A stretch of 64,000 nt of DNA from assembly GCF_013141915.1 (NCBI RefSeq), contig NZ_SROX01000007.1:1-64000 (forward strand). The letters are read 5' to 3'. Positions 37,002 to 44,580 of the stretch are shown in pieces. The position numbers and the translations under genes were made by a program. Numbering within the stretch: position 1 is the first letter of the stretch; each line of letters opens with the position of its first letter. Source of the DNA: Cupriavidus necator. Lineage in GTDB: Bacteria > Pseudomonadota > Gammaproteobacteria > Burkholderiales > Burkholderiaceae. The notes beneath the pieces are model-generated. The model worked only from the letters and a program-made list of their open reading frames with translations, was not told the DNA's origin and did not search any database.

Positions 37002-37907
37002 ATGACTAATTCGGCTGCCAGTCTGAGGCGGCTCGACCTGAACCTGCTGGTGACGTTGGACGTGCTGCTGTCCGAGCACAACGTGACCCGCGCGGCGCAG
37101 CGGCTGCATCTGTCGCAGCCTTCGGTCAGCGTCCATCTGGCCCGGCTGCGCGCTCACTTCGGCGACCCGCTCCTGCTGCCGGGCCCGCGCGGCATGCGCC
37201 CCACCGCCCGGGCCGAAGCGCTGCGCGAACCGTTGCGCGAAGCACTCGGCGCACTGGCGCAGGCCGTATCCGCCGACACACCGTTCGACCCGGCCACGTC
37301 GCGCCATACCTGGCGCGTGGCAGCGACCGACTATGGCGAATCGACCATCGTGCTGCCAGCGCTACCGGGCCTGCGCAAGGCGGCCCCCGGCGCGCGGCTG
37401 GCTGTGGTCGAGATGGTGCCGACGCGCATCGCCCGGCAAGCCGAGCGCGCCGAGCTGGACCTGGCCTTGCACACCACCGACGGCTCGCCGCCCGGGCTGC
37501 ACCGGCGCGCCCTCTTCACCGAGCGCTATGTGCTGGCAGGCCGCGCTGGCCATCCGCGGCTGAAGCGGCGGCCGACGCTGGCGCAGTTCTGCGCGCTCGA
37601 GCACGTGATCGTGTCGCCGGACGGCGGTGGCTTCCACGGCGTCACCGACGATGCGCTGGCACAGGCGGGTATGCAGCGGCGCGTGGTGCTGTCGGTGCCG
37701 CACTTCCTTTTTGCCACGGCGGCGGTGGCCAGCACCGACCTGGTGGCGATGGTGCCCGAGCGGCTGGTGCGCGGCGTGCCGGCATTGTGCGTGGTGGCGC
37801 CGCCGGTCGAGGTGCCGGGCTACGAGATGTCGATGCTGTGGCCGGAACGCGTGCATCGCGATCCGGCGCACCGCTGGCTGCGTGAGCACATCGCCACATC
37901 GGTGTGA
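37002..37907 (+). CDS. LysR-family transcriptional regulator (NodD/NahR-like)
   Basis: A 301-residue LysR regulator. The HTH is about residues 9-45 (LDLNLLVTLDVLLSEHNVTRAAQRLHLSQPSVSVHLARLRAHFGDPLL), the pattern of the NodD/NahR/LeuO subgroup. The effector domain runs from about 90 to 300. It is divergent from the quinone reductase gene and probably regulates it with a quinone or aromatic signal. The ATG lies directly next to the inverted-repeat operator, so it is likely autoregulated. Confidence 0.86.
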   Translation: MTNSAASLRRLDLNLLVTLDVLLSEHNVTRAAQRLHLSQPSVSVHLARLRAHFGDPLLLPGPRGMRPTARAEALREPLREALGALAQAVSADTPFDPATSRHTWRVAATDYGESTIVLPALPGLRKAAPGARLAVVEMVPTRIARQAERAELDLALHTTDGSPPGLHRRALFTERYVLAGRAGHPRLKRRPTLAQFCALEHVIVSPDGGGFHGVTDDALAQAGMQRRVVLSVPHFLFATAAVASTDLVAMVPERLVRGVPALCVVAPPVEVPGYEMSMLWPERVHRDPAHRWLREHIATSV

Positions 37908-38010
37908 GCGTTGCAGCGGCCGATCTTTTGCATACAAAACTGGAATACAATCATCGCTTTCAACGTCGCGGCAGGGCCCAGTCCCTGCCGCCCCAGTTTT
38001 GGAGAAGACC

Positions 38011-38397
38011 ATGACGTATTCGGAGACGGGCCTGACCTCCCGCCATGTGGCCGCGCTCGCACCGATCGAGGATTATCTGCAGGGTCATATCACCGGCAAG
38101 GCCGAATTCATGTACAAGGCCTTCGCCGCCGACGCGCGCATCGTCTCGTTCCGCGACGGCAAGCTGCATGCGCTGACGGTCGAGGAATTCGCCTCGGCGC
38201 GCTGCCCCGGGCATCCGGCCGCTGACGAAGCGCAGCGCAAGCGCTTCATCACGCAGTTCGACGTGGTTGGCAACGCCGGCGTGGCCAAGGTAGTGCTGGA
38301 ATACCCCGGCGTCACCTTCACCGACTACATGACGCTGCTCGAGATCGACGGGGCCTGGAAGATCGTCAACAAGACCTTCAGCGCCGCGCCGCGCTGA
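38011..38397 (+). CDS. NTF2-like (SnoaL/lumazine-binding type) protein
   Basis: A 128-residue cytosolic protein with the cone-like NTF2 fold pattern: an N-terminal helix pair (ALAPIEDYLQGHITGKAEFMYKAF), then DARIVSFRDGKLHALTVEEFASA, and beta strands VAKVVLEYPGVTFTDYMTLLEIDGAWKIVNKTFSA. The ending resembles the putative lumazine-binding family, often annotated nuclear transport factor 2 family. Function is not known. The ATG follows TTTTGGAGAAGACC, and TACAAT sequences lie about 70 bases upstream. It stands alone. Confidence 0.75.
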   Translation: MTYSETGLTSRHVAALAPIEDYLQGHITGKAEFMYKAFAADARIVSFRDGKLHALTVEEFASARCPGHPAADEAQRKRFITQFDVVGNAGVAKVVLEYPGVTFTDYMTLLEIDGAWKIVNKTFSAAPR

Positions 38398-38417
38398 GTG
38401 AGGATCGCTGCCGTGCC

Positions 38418-38898
38418 TCAGGCCGGCAGCACCGCGGTCGCCTCGATTTCGAACAGCATGTTGTCGAGCGCCAGCCGCGGCACCGGGATCAGCGTGCAGG
38501 CCGGCGTCGGCCTATCGCCCCACATCTCGCGCAGCGCCGCGCCGAAGGTGCGCAGGCGATCGTGCGAGTGGTCCACCACCAGCACCGTGAGCTTGGCCAC
38601 GTCGCCGACGTCGGCACCGGCTGCCTGCAGCGCAATGCGCAGGTTTTGCATGGCGCGCGCCACTTGGCGCGGAAAATCCAGCGGCAGGCAGCCCGCCGCA
38701 TCCTCGCCGCCCTGTCCCGAGACATAGACGAGGCGGACCGGACCTTCCACCACGGCCACATGCGAATAGCCATTGGGCCGCGGGTCATACAGTCCGTCGG
38801 GACCTGCGATGCCGGCGTTGCCGGTTGCGCCGGCCGTGCCGTTTCGCGCGCCCCAACGGAGAACGCAGGGATGAGGGCGCGAAAGGAAACATGGTCAT
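38418..38898 (-). pseudogene. RidA-family protein gene with an apparent frameshift
   Basis: Residues from GPDGLYDPRPNGYSHVAVVEGPVRLVYVSGQGGED onward are a clear RidA/YjgF-type trimer subunit, running through MQNLRIALQAAGADVGDVAKL and VPRLALDNMLFEIEATAVLPA. The frame has no ATG, GTG or TTG before the GTG at 38759, which is 15 conserved codons too late. A good start exists one phase away: ATG at 38898 or 38892. Removing one G from the GGGG run at 38851-38854 joins the frames without a break. RidA proteins deaminate reactive enamine/imine intermediates. The upstream start lies just below a SoxR-type promoter. Either a real inactivating frameshift, a slippage site, or a sequence error. Confidence 0.7.
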
Positions 38899-38934
38899 CG
38901 GCTTGAAGAAGGCCTCTCGGACAGTGGAGCCCCA

Positions 38935-38965
38935 AGTATCAAACCTCAAGTTAGGTTAAGGTCAA
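38935..38965 (-). promoter_or_regulatory. SoxR-type promoter with 19-bp spacer
   Basis: On the minus strand TTGACC (38965-38960) and GATACT (38940-38935) are separated by 19 bases, the over-long spacing typical of MerR-family activated promoters. The spacer overlaps a near-palindrome at 38943-38962 whose left half CCTCAAGTT equals the SoxR-box half-site and whose right half matches 7 of 10. It points into the RidA-family gene and lies beside soxR. Confidence 0.65.
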
Positions 38966-38984
38966 GCGCGGCCATGGTGGTAGC

Positions 38985-39506
38985 ATGGGCATTCCTTCGT
39001 TTCACCGCTGCCTTCCTCTCGCCATGGCTTCCAGGCAACCGCCCCCCAACCCGCGCCGGCGCCGCACCGCGGCGTCGGAAGAACTGCTCTCTGTCGGCGA
39101 AGTCGCCGCGCGCACCGGCCTGGCGGTGTCCACCCTGCATTTCTATGAATCACGCGGCCTGATCGCCAGCACCCGCAGCGGCGGCAACCAGCGCCGCTAT
39201 GCGCGCGCCGTGCTGCGGCGCCTGGCAGTGATCCGCGTCGCGCAGCGCATGGGACTGCCGCTGGCGGTGATCTCCGATGCCATGCAGAAACTGCCCGATG
39301 GCCGCGCCCCCACCGTGGCGGATTGGCGCAAGCTCTCCGCCAGCTGGCGCGATGACCTCGATGAACGGATCCGCACGCTCACGCAATTGCGTGATCAGCT
39401 GGACGGATGCATCGGTTGCGGGTGCCTGTCGCTGAAGGCGTGTCCGTTACGGAACCCGCATGACACGCTGGCCGGGGAAGGGCCGGGGCCGCATTTTGCG
39501 GAATGA
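38985..39506 (+). CDS. soxR: Redox-sensitive transcriptional activator SoxR
   Basis: A 173-residue MerR-family regulator. The winged HTH begins at LLSVGEVAARTGLAVSTLHFYESRGLI (about 34-60), and a dimerisation helix spans about 110-145. The [2Fe-2S] cluster motif CIGCGCLSLKAC (C-x2-C-x-C-x5-C) is complete near the C-terminus. SoxR senses redox-cycling compounds through oxidation of this cluster and activates promoters with 19-20 bp spacers. Such a promoter lies just upstream, directed away into the RidA-family gene. The N-terminus is longer than in E. coli SoxR. The ATG at 39024 would give a shorter form. Confidence 0.88.
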   Translation: MGIPSFHRCLPLAMASRQPPPNPRRRRTAASEELLSVGEVAARTGLAVSTLHFYESRGLIASTRSGGNQRRYARAVLRRLAVIRVAQRMGLPLAVISDAMQKLPDGRAPTVADWRKLSASWRDDLDERIRTLTQLRDQLDGCIGCGCLSLKACPLRNPHDTLAGEGPGPHFAE

Positions 39507-39529
39507 GCCCGGACGGCTGGCGCCGCGCC

Positions 39530-39910
39530 TTACCTGAACGTTTCGAGATACGCGAGCAGATCGGTGATCTGCTGGTCATCCCCCAGCCCCCAGAACCGCA
39601 TCTTCGTGCCCGGCACCACCTTGCCGGGCGAGCGGATGAAGGCCCGCAGCGTGTCATGCGACCACACCACCCTGGACGCGCGCATCGCGTCCGAATACTG
39701 GAAATCAGGGGTGCTGCCTGCGGCGCGGCCAAAGACCCCGTTCAGTTGCGGACCAAAGCCAGCACGCGCATTGCGCCCGACGTGGTGGCACGAGGCGCAG
39801 CGCGTGGCGAACAACGCCTTGCCGGCCTGGACATCGGCGGCAGCGGTGGCGACAGCGGGGGTAGCGGTGAAGGTGGTCAGTGCCAGCAGAGTGGCGGCGG
39901 TACGGCGCAT
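39530..39910 (-). CDS. Class I cytochrome c (cytochrome c2-like)
   Basis: A 126-residue periplasmic monoheme cytochrome c. The signal peptide is about 1-24 (MRRTAATLLALTTFTATPAVATA). The heme motif is CASCH (C38, C41, H42), and the axial methionine is in VPGTKMRFWGL. NGVFGRAAGSTPDFQYSDAM is typical for mitochondrial/c2-type cytochromes. It may transfer electrons between the bc1 complex and terminal oxidases or reductases. The frame extends to 39970 but MRRTAATLL is the signal-like start. The gene is 23 bases from the convergent soxR stop and is probably independent of the nir cytochromes. Confidence 0.85.
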   Translation of the reverse strand: MRRTAATLLALTTFTATPAVATAAADVQAGKALFATRCASCHHVGRNARAGFGPQLNGVFGRAAGSTPDFQYSDAMRASRVVWSHDTLRAFIRSPGKVVPGTKMRFWGLGDDQQITDLLAYLETFR

Positions 39911-40068
39911 GAGCAGCTTGGACGGGAAATGCCTCGGCAACGGCTGGCATGATACAGCCAGCCCCGGCACGGGTTACACCGCGTCACACTTGCAACACTT
40001 CGCGCGCCCCATATTACAGGCCGGCCCCCTACAGTGAGCCCATGTCCAACGCCCCCTGGGAGGCAGCC

Positions 40069-40488
40069 ATGAAACGCATCATCGCAATGGCGGTAGCAGG
40101 TAGTGCAATGCTGGTGGCAAGCGCCGGCGCTTACGCCGGTGTGAATATCGATATCGGCATCGGCGTGCCTGGCGTGGTGGTGGCGCAGCCGGCGCCGGTC
40201 TACCATCCGGCCCCGGTCTATGCGCCGGCGCCGGTGTACGCGCCCGCACCGGTGGCCTATGCGCCGCGCCCGGTCGTGGTGGCGCCGCGCCCCGTGGTGG
40301 TGACGCCGGTGCCGGTACGCTACGACAATGACCGCGGCTATCGTCGCGCCTATTATCGGGGCGATTATCGCGAAGGCTACCGCGACGGCTACCACGACAA
40401 CCGGCGCGAGTGGCGCGGGCGCGAGTGGGCGCACCGCCATGGCGACGACGATGACCGCCGCCGCGGCTACGGTCGCCGCTGGGACTGA
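40069..40488 (+). CDS. Secreted low-complexity Pro/Val/Tyr-rich protein
   Basis: A 139-residue exported protein. A signal peptide (1-23, MKRIIAMAVAGSAMLVASAGAYA) precedes NIDIGIGVPGVVV. Residues about 40-80 contain repeated PAPVYAPAPVY / APRPVVVAPRPVVV units, and the C-terminal third is Arg/Tyr/Asp-rich (GYRRAYYRGDYREGYRDGYHDNRREW). The layout is common in small periplasmic or surface proteins of Burkholderiales of unknown role. The ribosome binding site TGGGAGGCAGCC is strong and decides the start. No catalytic motif is seen. It is not in an operon. Confidence 0.72.
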   Translation: MKRIIAMAVAGSAMLVASAGAYAGVNIDIGIGVPGVVVAQPAPVYHPAPVYAPAPVYAPAPVAYAPRPVVVAPRPVVVTPVPVRYDNDRGYRRAYYRGDYREGYRDGYHDNRREWRGREWAHRHGDDDDRRRGYGRRWD

Positions 40489-40638
40489 GCACCGCCACGG
40501 CGCGGCGGGCGGGCGCGCGGCCACCGGCCGCGGCGTTCGCCTGCAAGGAATCGCCAGTCGCGCTACCCTGTCGGCAACTTTCAATCCGGTGCCGGGGCCA
40601 TGGCCTCGCCCCGCCTGCGAACATGCCCAGGAGCAGCC

Positions 40639-41298
40639 ATGCCACAGCCCCTCAAGATCGACTTCGTCTCCGATATCGCCTGTCCCTGGTGCGCCATCGG
40701 CCTGTCTTCGCTGCAGCTGGCGCTGCAGCGCGTGGGCGATGCGGTGGATGCCGAGATCGTCGTGCATCCGTTTGAACTGAATCCCGGGATGCGGCCGGAG
40801 GGCGAGGCCATCGTCGACTATCTCGGCCGCAAGTATGGGCGCACCCCGGCGCAGATCGCCGAAACCCAGGCGATGATCCGCGAACGCGGCGCCGGCGTGG
40901 GCTTTACCTTTGGCCCGCGCACCCATGTCTACAACACCTTCGATGCCCATCGCCTGCTGCACTGGGCCGGCCTGGAAGGCAAGCAGCTGCCGCTGAAGCT
41001 GGCGCTGCTGCGCGCTTATCATGCCGACGGCAAGGACCCCAGCAACCATGACGTGCTGGCCGAAGCCGCGCACGCTGCCGGCCTGGACGCCGCGGCAGCC
41101 CGCAAGGTACTGGAAAGCGATGACTATGCCGATGTGGTGCGCGCGGAAATCCAGGAATACCAGCGCATGGGCATCAACTCAGTGCCGTCGATCATCTTCA
41201 ACAACCGCTATCTGGTGACCGGCGGACAGCCGGTGGAGGCGTTCGAGCAGGCCATCCGCGAGATCGTTGCCGAGGCGCAGCAGGCCGGGAACCGTTGA
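40639..41298 (+). CDS. DsbA-family oxidoreductase, FrnE-like
   Basis: A 219-residue thioredoxin-fold protein without signal peptide. The active site CPWC (C15, C18) lies in KIDFVSDIACPWCAIG, and the helical insertion and the cis-proline segment GINSVPSIIFNNRYLVTGGQP match the FrnE/2-hydroxychromene-2-carboxylate isomerase-like DsbA branch. FrnE proteins act in the cytoplasm as disulfide isomerases, often with stress genes. The ribosome binding site CAGGAGCAGCC supports the ATG at 40639. It is convergent with norB, with a terminator hairpin between. Confidence 0.85.
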   Translation: MPQPLKIDFVSDIACPWCAIGLSSLQLALQRVGDAVDAEIVVHPFELNPGMRPEGEAIVDYLGRKYGRTPAQIAETQAMIRERGAGVGFTFGPRTHVYNTFDAHRLLHWAGLEGKQLPLKLALLRAYHADGKDPSNHDVLAEAAHAAGLDAAAARKVLESDDYADVVRAEIQEYQRMGINSVPSIIFNNRYLVTGGQPVEAFEQAIREIVAEAQQAGNR

Positions 41299-41317
41299 GC
41301 AGCTACGCATCGGCAGG

Positions 41318-41351
41318 ATAAGAAAGGCCCGCCCGGAACCCCGGGCGGGCC
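41318..41351 (-). terminator. Terminator of the norAB operon
   Basis: An 11-bp perfect stem (GGCCCGCCCGG / CCGGGCGGGCC) with a 4-base loop. In the minus direction it is followed by TTTCTT, so it fits an intrinsic terminator 26 bases after the norB stop. It has no T-run on the plus side. Confidence 0.75.
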
Positions 41352-41377
41352 AACCCTGCCTCTCACTCCCCTGTTAT

Positions 41378-43666
41378 TCAGCGTGCCGCCGGCTTCATTC
41401 CCGCCACCACGGCATCAGCCGCGCGAGGCGTGCGATTGGCCAGCCCCAGCACCACCTGCCAGGCAAACGACACCGCGCCGACGATAAACACCACGTCGCC
41501 GAAGGTGCGCACCCAGCGCAGCGTCTGCAGGATGGGCTGCTGCATGAAGGCCTCGCTGCGCGCATACCAGGTGCCATGCTCGACGCTGGCCAGGAACTGG
41601 ATGATGCCGATCGGCAGCAGGCTGGTGCCGATCATCAGTACCAGGCCGAGGTTCAGGCCCCAGAACGCGGTCTTCATCAACGCCGGGCTGAGCCGGTAGC
41701 CCGGGCGCACGTAACGCAGCACCAGCAGCGTGAAGCCCAGCGCCAGGAAGCCGTAGACGCCGAACAGCGCGGCATGGGCGTGAACCGGCGTGGTGTTCTG
41801 CCCCTGGATGTAATACAGCGCGATCGGCGGGTTGATCATGAAGCCGAACACGCCCGCGCCCAGCATGTTCCAGAACGCCACCGCGACAAAGCACATCAGC
41901 GGCCACTTCAGGTCGGCCATCCACGGCGCGCGCTGCTTCAGGCTCCAGTTCTCCCAGGCTTCATGGCCCAGCACGATCAGCGGCACCACTTCCAGCGCGC
42001 TGAACGCGGCGCCCACCGCCATCACCGGCGTGGTGGTGCCGGCAAAGTACAGGTGGTGGAAGGTGCCCGGAATCCCGCCCAGCATGAACAGCGAGGCCGA
42101 CGCCAGGCTGGCCGCGGTGGCCATCGGGCGCGACACCAGGCCCAGCGTGGAGAAGATGAAGGCCAGCGCCGTGGTGGCGAAGACTTCGAAGAAGCCCTCG
42201 ACCCACAGGTGCACCACCCACCAGCGCCAGTACTCCATCACCGTCAGGCTGGTGCGTTCGCCGTAGGCCAGGCCCGCGCCATAGAACAGGCCGATTGCCA
42301 CCACCGACGAGGTCAGCAGCGCCAGCAGGTTGCGGTCGGTGCCGCGCGCGCGCAGCGCTGGCAAGATGCCGCGCATCATCAGCACCAGCCAGATCAGGAT
42401 GCCGGCGAACTTGCCGATCTGCCACAGCCGGCCCAGGTCGACATACTCGTAGCCCTGGTGGCCCAGCCAGAAGTTCAGGTGGGCCGGCAGCTTCTGCGCG
42501 ATGGCCAGGTAGTTGCCGGTGAACGAGCCCACCACCACGACCACCAGCGCCCAGAACAGGATGTCGACGCCCAGCCGCTGGTACTTCGGGTCCTTGCCGC
42601 CGTTGATCAGCGGCGCCAGGAACAGCCCCGCGGCCAGGAAGCCGGTGGCGATCCAGAACAACGCGCTCTGGATATGCCAGGTGCGCACCAGCGCGTACGG
42701 GAACCACTGCGACACATCGATGCCGTAGAACTTCTGCCCTTCCACGGTGTAGTGCGCGGTAAAGCCGCCCAGCAACACCTGGAACACGAACAGCGCCACC
42801 ACCAGGAACAGGTACTTGCCCAGCGCGCGCTGCGACGGCGTGAGCGCCACCGACAGCAGCGGGTCGCGCGCGGGCGCCTGCGGCGGCGTTTCTTCCTTGC
42901 CGCGCAGGAAGGCCCATGCCCACACCAGGAAGCCGACCCCCGCCAGCAGCACCACCACGCTGATCACTGACCACACCACGTTCTCGCTGGTGGGCTGGTT
43001 GCCGATCAGCGGCTCGTGCGGCCAGTTATTGGTGTAGGTGGCCTCATGCCCGGGGCGCGCGGTCGATGCGGCCCACGCGGTCCAGAAGAAGAAGTGCGTC
43101 ATCTGCTGGCGGCGCTCCGCGCTCGGCAGCGTGTTCTCCTTCATCGCATAGTGCTCGCGCGTGGTGTGCAGCGCCGGCGCGTCGGAGAACAGCTGGTCGT
43201 AGTAGGCGGCAGTGTCGGCGATGGCCTGCGCGCGGCGCTTGGACACGGTCAGCACGTTGGTGGCCGGATCGGTGGCATTGCCGCGGTACTCGTTGCGCAG
43301 CTGCTCGCGCAAGGCGGCCTGGGCCGGCGCGTCGAGCTGCGCAAAGGGACGGCCGTAGGCGTCCTGCGCGGCCAGCGTCAGCCACGCGGTCAGTTCGCGG
43401 TGCAGCCAGTCGGCGGTCCAGTCCGGCGCCTGGTAGGCACCATGGCCCCAGATCGAGCCGAGCTGCATGCCGCCCACCGACTGCCATGCGGTCTGGCCGT
43501 CGAGGATGTCGTCGCCGCTGAACAGCGTGCGCCCCTCGGCCGTGACTACCTTGGCCGGTATGGGCGGGGCCTGCCGGTACACCTCGACACCGTAGTAGCC
43601 GAGCAGGGAGAAGGTGACCGCCAGCACGGCGATCAGCAGGAACCAGAGTTTGCGGTAGGGACCCAT
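41378..43666 (-). CDS. norB: Quinol-dependent nitric oxide reductase
   Basis: A 762-residue inner-membrane enzyme reducing two NO to N2O with electrons from quinol. The single-chain qNorB layout is clear: an N-terminal extension with one TM helix and a periplasmic domain (about 30-220) replacing NorC, then about 12 helices. The heme and Fe-B histidines lie in TWHIQSALFWIATG, WVVHLWVEGFFEVFATT, GTFHHLYFAGTTT and TPVHAHAALFGVYGFLALG. The non-heme-iron glutamates are in the HLWVEGFFEV and AFSALEVVPL helices. It ends the norA-norB operon, 33 bases after norA, and is controlled by NorR. It detoxifies NO or takes part in denitrification. Confidence 0.94.
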   Translation of the reverse strand: MGPYRKLWFLLIAVLAVTFSLLGYYGVEVYRQAPPIPAKVVTAEGRTLFSGDDILDGQTAWQSVGGMQLGSIWGHGAYQAPDWTADWLHRELTAWLTLAAQDAYGRPFAQLDAPAQAALREQLRNEYRGNATDPATNVLTVSKRRAQAIADTAAYYDQLFSDAPALHTTREHYAMKENTLPSAERRQQMTHFFFWTAWAASTARPGHEATYTNNWPHEPLIGNQPTSENVVWSVISVVVLLAGVGFLVWAWAFLRGKEETPPQAPARDPLLSVALTPSQRALGKYLFLVVALFVFQVLLGGFTAHYTVEGQKFYGIDVSQWFPYALVRTWHIQSALFWIATGFLAAGLFLAPLINGGKDPKYQRLGVDILFWALVVVVVGSFTGNYLAIAQKLPAHLNFWLGHQGYEYVDLGRLWQIGKFAGILIWLVLMMRGILPALRARGTDRNLLALLTSSVVAIGLFYGAGLAYGERTSLTVMEYWRWWVVHLWVEGFFEVFATTALAFIFSTLGLVSRPMATAASLASASLFMLGGIPGTFHHLYFAGTTTPVMAVGAAFSALEVVPLIVLGHEAWENWSLKQRAPWMADLKWPLMCFVAVAFWNMLGAGVFGFMINPPIALYYIQGQNTTPVHAHAALFGVYGFLALGFTLLVLRYVRPGYRLSPALMKTAFWGLNLGLVLMIGTSLLPIGIIQFLASVEHGTWYARSEAFMQQPILQTLRWVRTFGDVVFIVGAVSFAWQVVLGLANRTPRAADAVVAGMKPAAR

Positions 43667-43699
43667 GATGCGAAGTGGTTGAGGGTGATGGCGGCGGGC

Positions 43700-44428
43700 T
43701 CAGGCGTGCGCCGAGCAGCCGCAGCCGTTGGCTTGCGCGGGCACGGGGGCGGGAGCGGTAGCCGTGGTGGTTTCGAACAGCACGTTGTTTTCCAGGTGGA
43801 TGTGCTCCATCAGGTCTTCGCGCAGCGTGCGCAGCCCCAGGTAGAGCGCGCGCCAGGTATTGCAGGCCGCGCGCGGCAGCGTGATGTCGTGGGTCAGTTC
43901 GGCCAGCCGCTGCAGGGCCACGCCGTGGTCGTCATGCTCGGCGCGCATCACCGTGATCGGGCGGCTGGCCGCGGCATGCAGCCCGCGCAGCAGCATCGGG
44001 AACAACACCTGCTCTTCCTTCTGCATGTGCGATTCCAGCTCGCTCAGCATTTCGCTGAGGTGGTCGGCCAGGCCGTTCGGGCACTCCGGCCGATCGCCGT
44101 GGACCTGTTCGACCCGCCGCGCCAGGCGGATCAGCTCCGGCAACTGCTCGCGATGACGCGCGTGGAAGCGCGTGAGGATATGGTCGATCAGCGCCGCCGG
44201 TGCGGCCGTGTTCCAGTCCTGCGTCAACGGACCGGCCTCGTTCTGCAGTCCGCACAGCTGCGCGGCGATGGCGGCCACGGCGGCGGCATCGAGTCCCTTC
44301 TGCTGCGCGGCGTCGCGCAGGGTTTGCTTGCCGCCGCAGCAGAAGTCCAGCCCGTGGTCGTGGAAGATGCGGGTGGCACCGGGGATCTGGCGGGCCAGCT
44401 GGCCCAGCGAATGGTCTTGCAATGTCAT
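43700..44428 (-). CDS. norA: Di-iron protein NorA (Ric/YtfE/ScdA family)
   Basis: A 242-residue cytoplasmic protein. The N-terminal ScdA domain (LGQLARQIPGATRIFHDHGLDFCCGG, residues 7-33) is followed by a hemerythrin-like four-helix bundle with histidines in HILTRFHARHREQLPEL, HMQKEEQVLFPM, MRAEHDDHG and LMEHIHLENNVLF. Homologues bind a di-iron centre, repair Fe-S clusters after NO or oxidative damage, and bind NO. In Ralstonia eutropha NorA is encoded in the norRAB locus, and this gene has the same order. The start MTLQDHSLG follows CGGAGAAACCGCC. A sigma54 promoter and NorR sites lie upstream. Its Cys-rich tail ends NGCGCSAHA. Confidence 0.92.
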   Translation of the reverse strand: MTLQDHSLGQLARQIPGATRIFHDHGLDFCCGGKQTLRDAAQQKGLDAAAVAAIAAQLCGLQNEAGPLTQDWNTAAPAALIDHILTRFHARHREQLPELIRLARRVEQVHGDRPECPNGLADHLSEMLSELESHMQKEEQVLFPMLLRGLHAAASRPITVMRAEHDDHGVALQRLAELTHDITLPRAACNTWRALYLGLRTLREDLMEHIHLENNVLFETTTATAPAPVPAQANGCGCSAHA

Positions 44429-44468
44429 GGCGGTTTCTCCGTGTGGAAGTGATGACCGCATGACATAC

Positions 44469-44483
44469 GCGAGCAATGTGCCA
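44469..44483 (-). promoter_or_regulatory. Sigma54 promoter of norAB
   Basis: On the minus strand TGGCAC-N5-TCGC matches the -24/-12 consensus TGGCAC-N5-TTGC at 9 of 10 defined positions, 40 bases upstream of the norA ATG. It fits activation by the AAA+ regulator NorR bound further upstream. Confidence 0.75.
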
Positions 44484-44505
44484 GGAAAAAACCTCGATAA
44501 TTCAA

Positions 44506-44561
44506 GGTCTTGGAAACATCAGGGTATCAGATACCCTATACTTCTCGCGGTACTTATTACC
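44506..44561. promoter_or_regulatory. Three NorR-binding sites (GGT-N7-ACC)
   Basis: Perfect sites are GGT-ATCAGAT-ACC at 44523-44535 and GGT-ACTTATT-ACC at 44549-44561. A third at 44506-44518 is GGT-N7-ACA, one base off. The GGT-N7-ACC motif in three copies upstream of norAB is the known NorR target in Ralstonia eutropha. The sites lie 23-78 bases upstream of the -24 element of norA and 20-75 bases before norR itself. Confidence 0.85.
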
Positions 44562-44580
44562 CTTTACGGTTTTTTTAACC

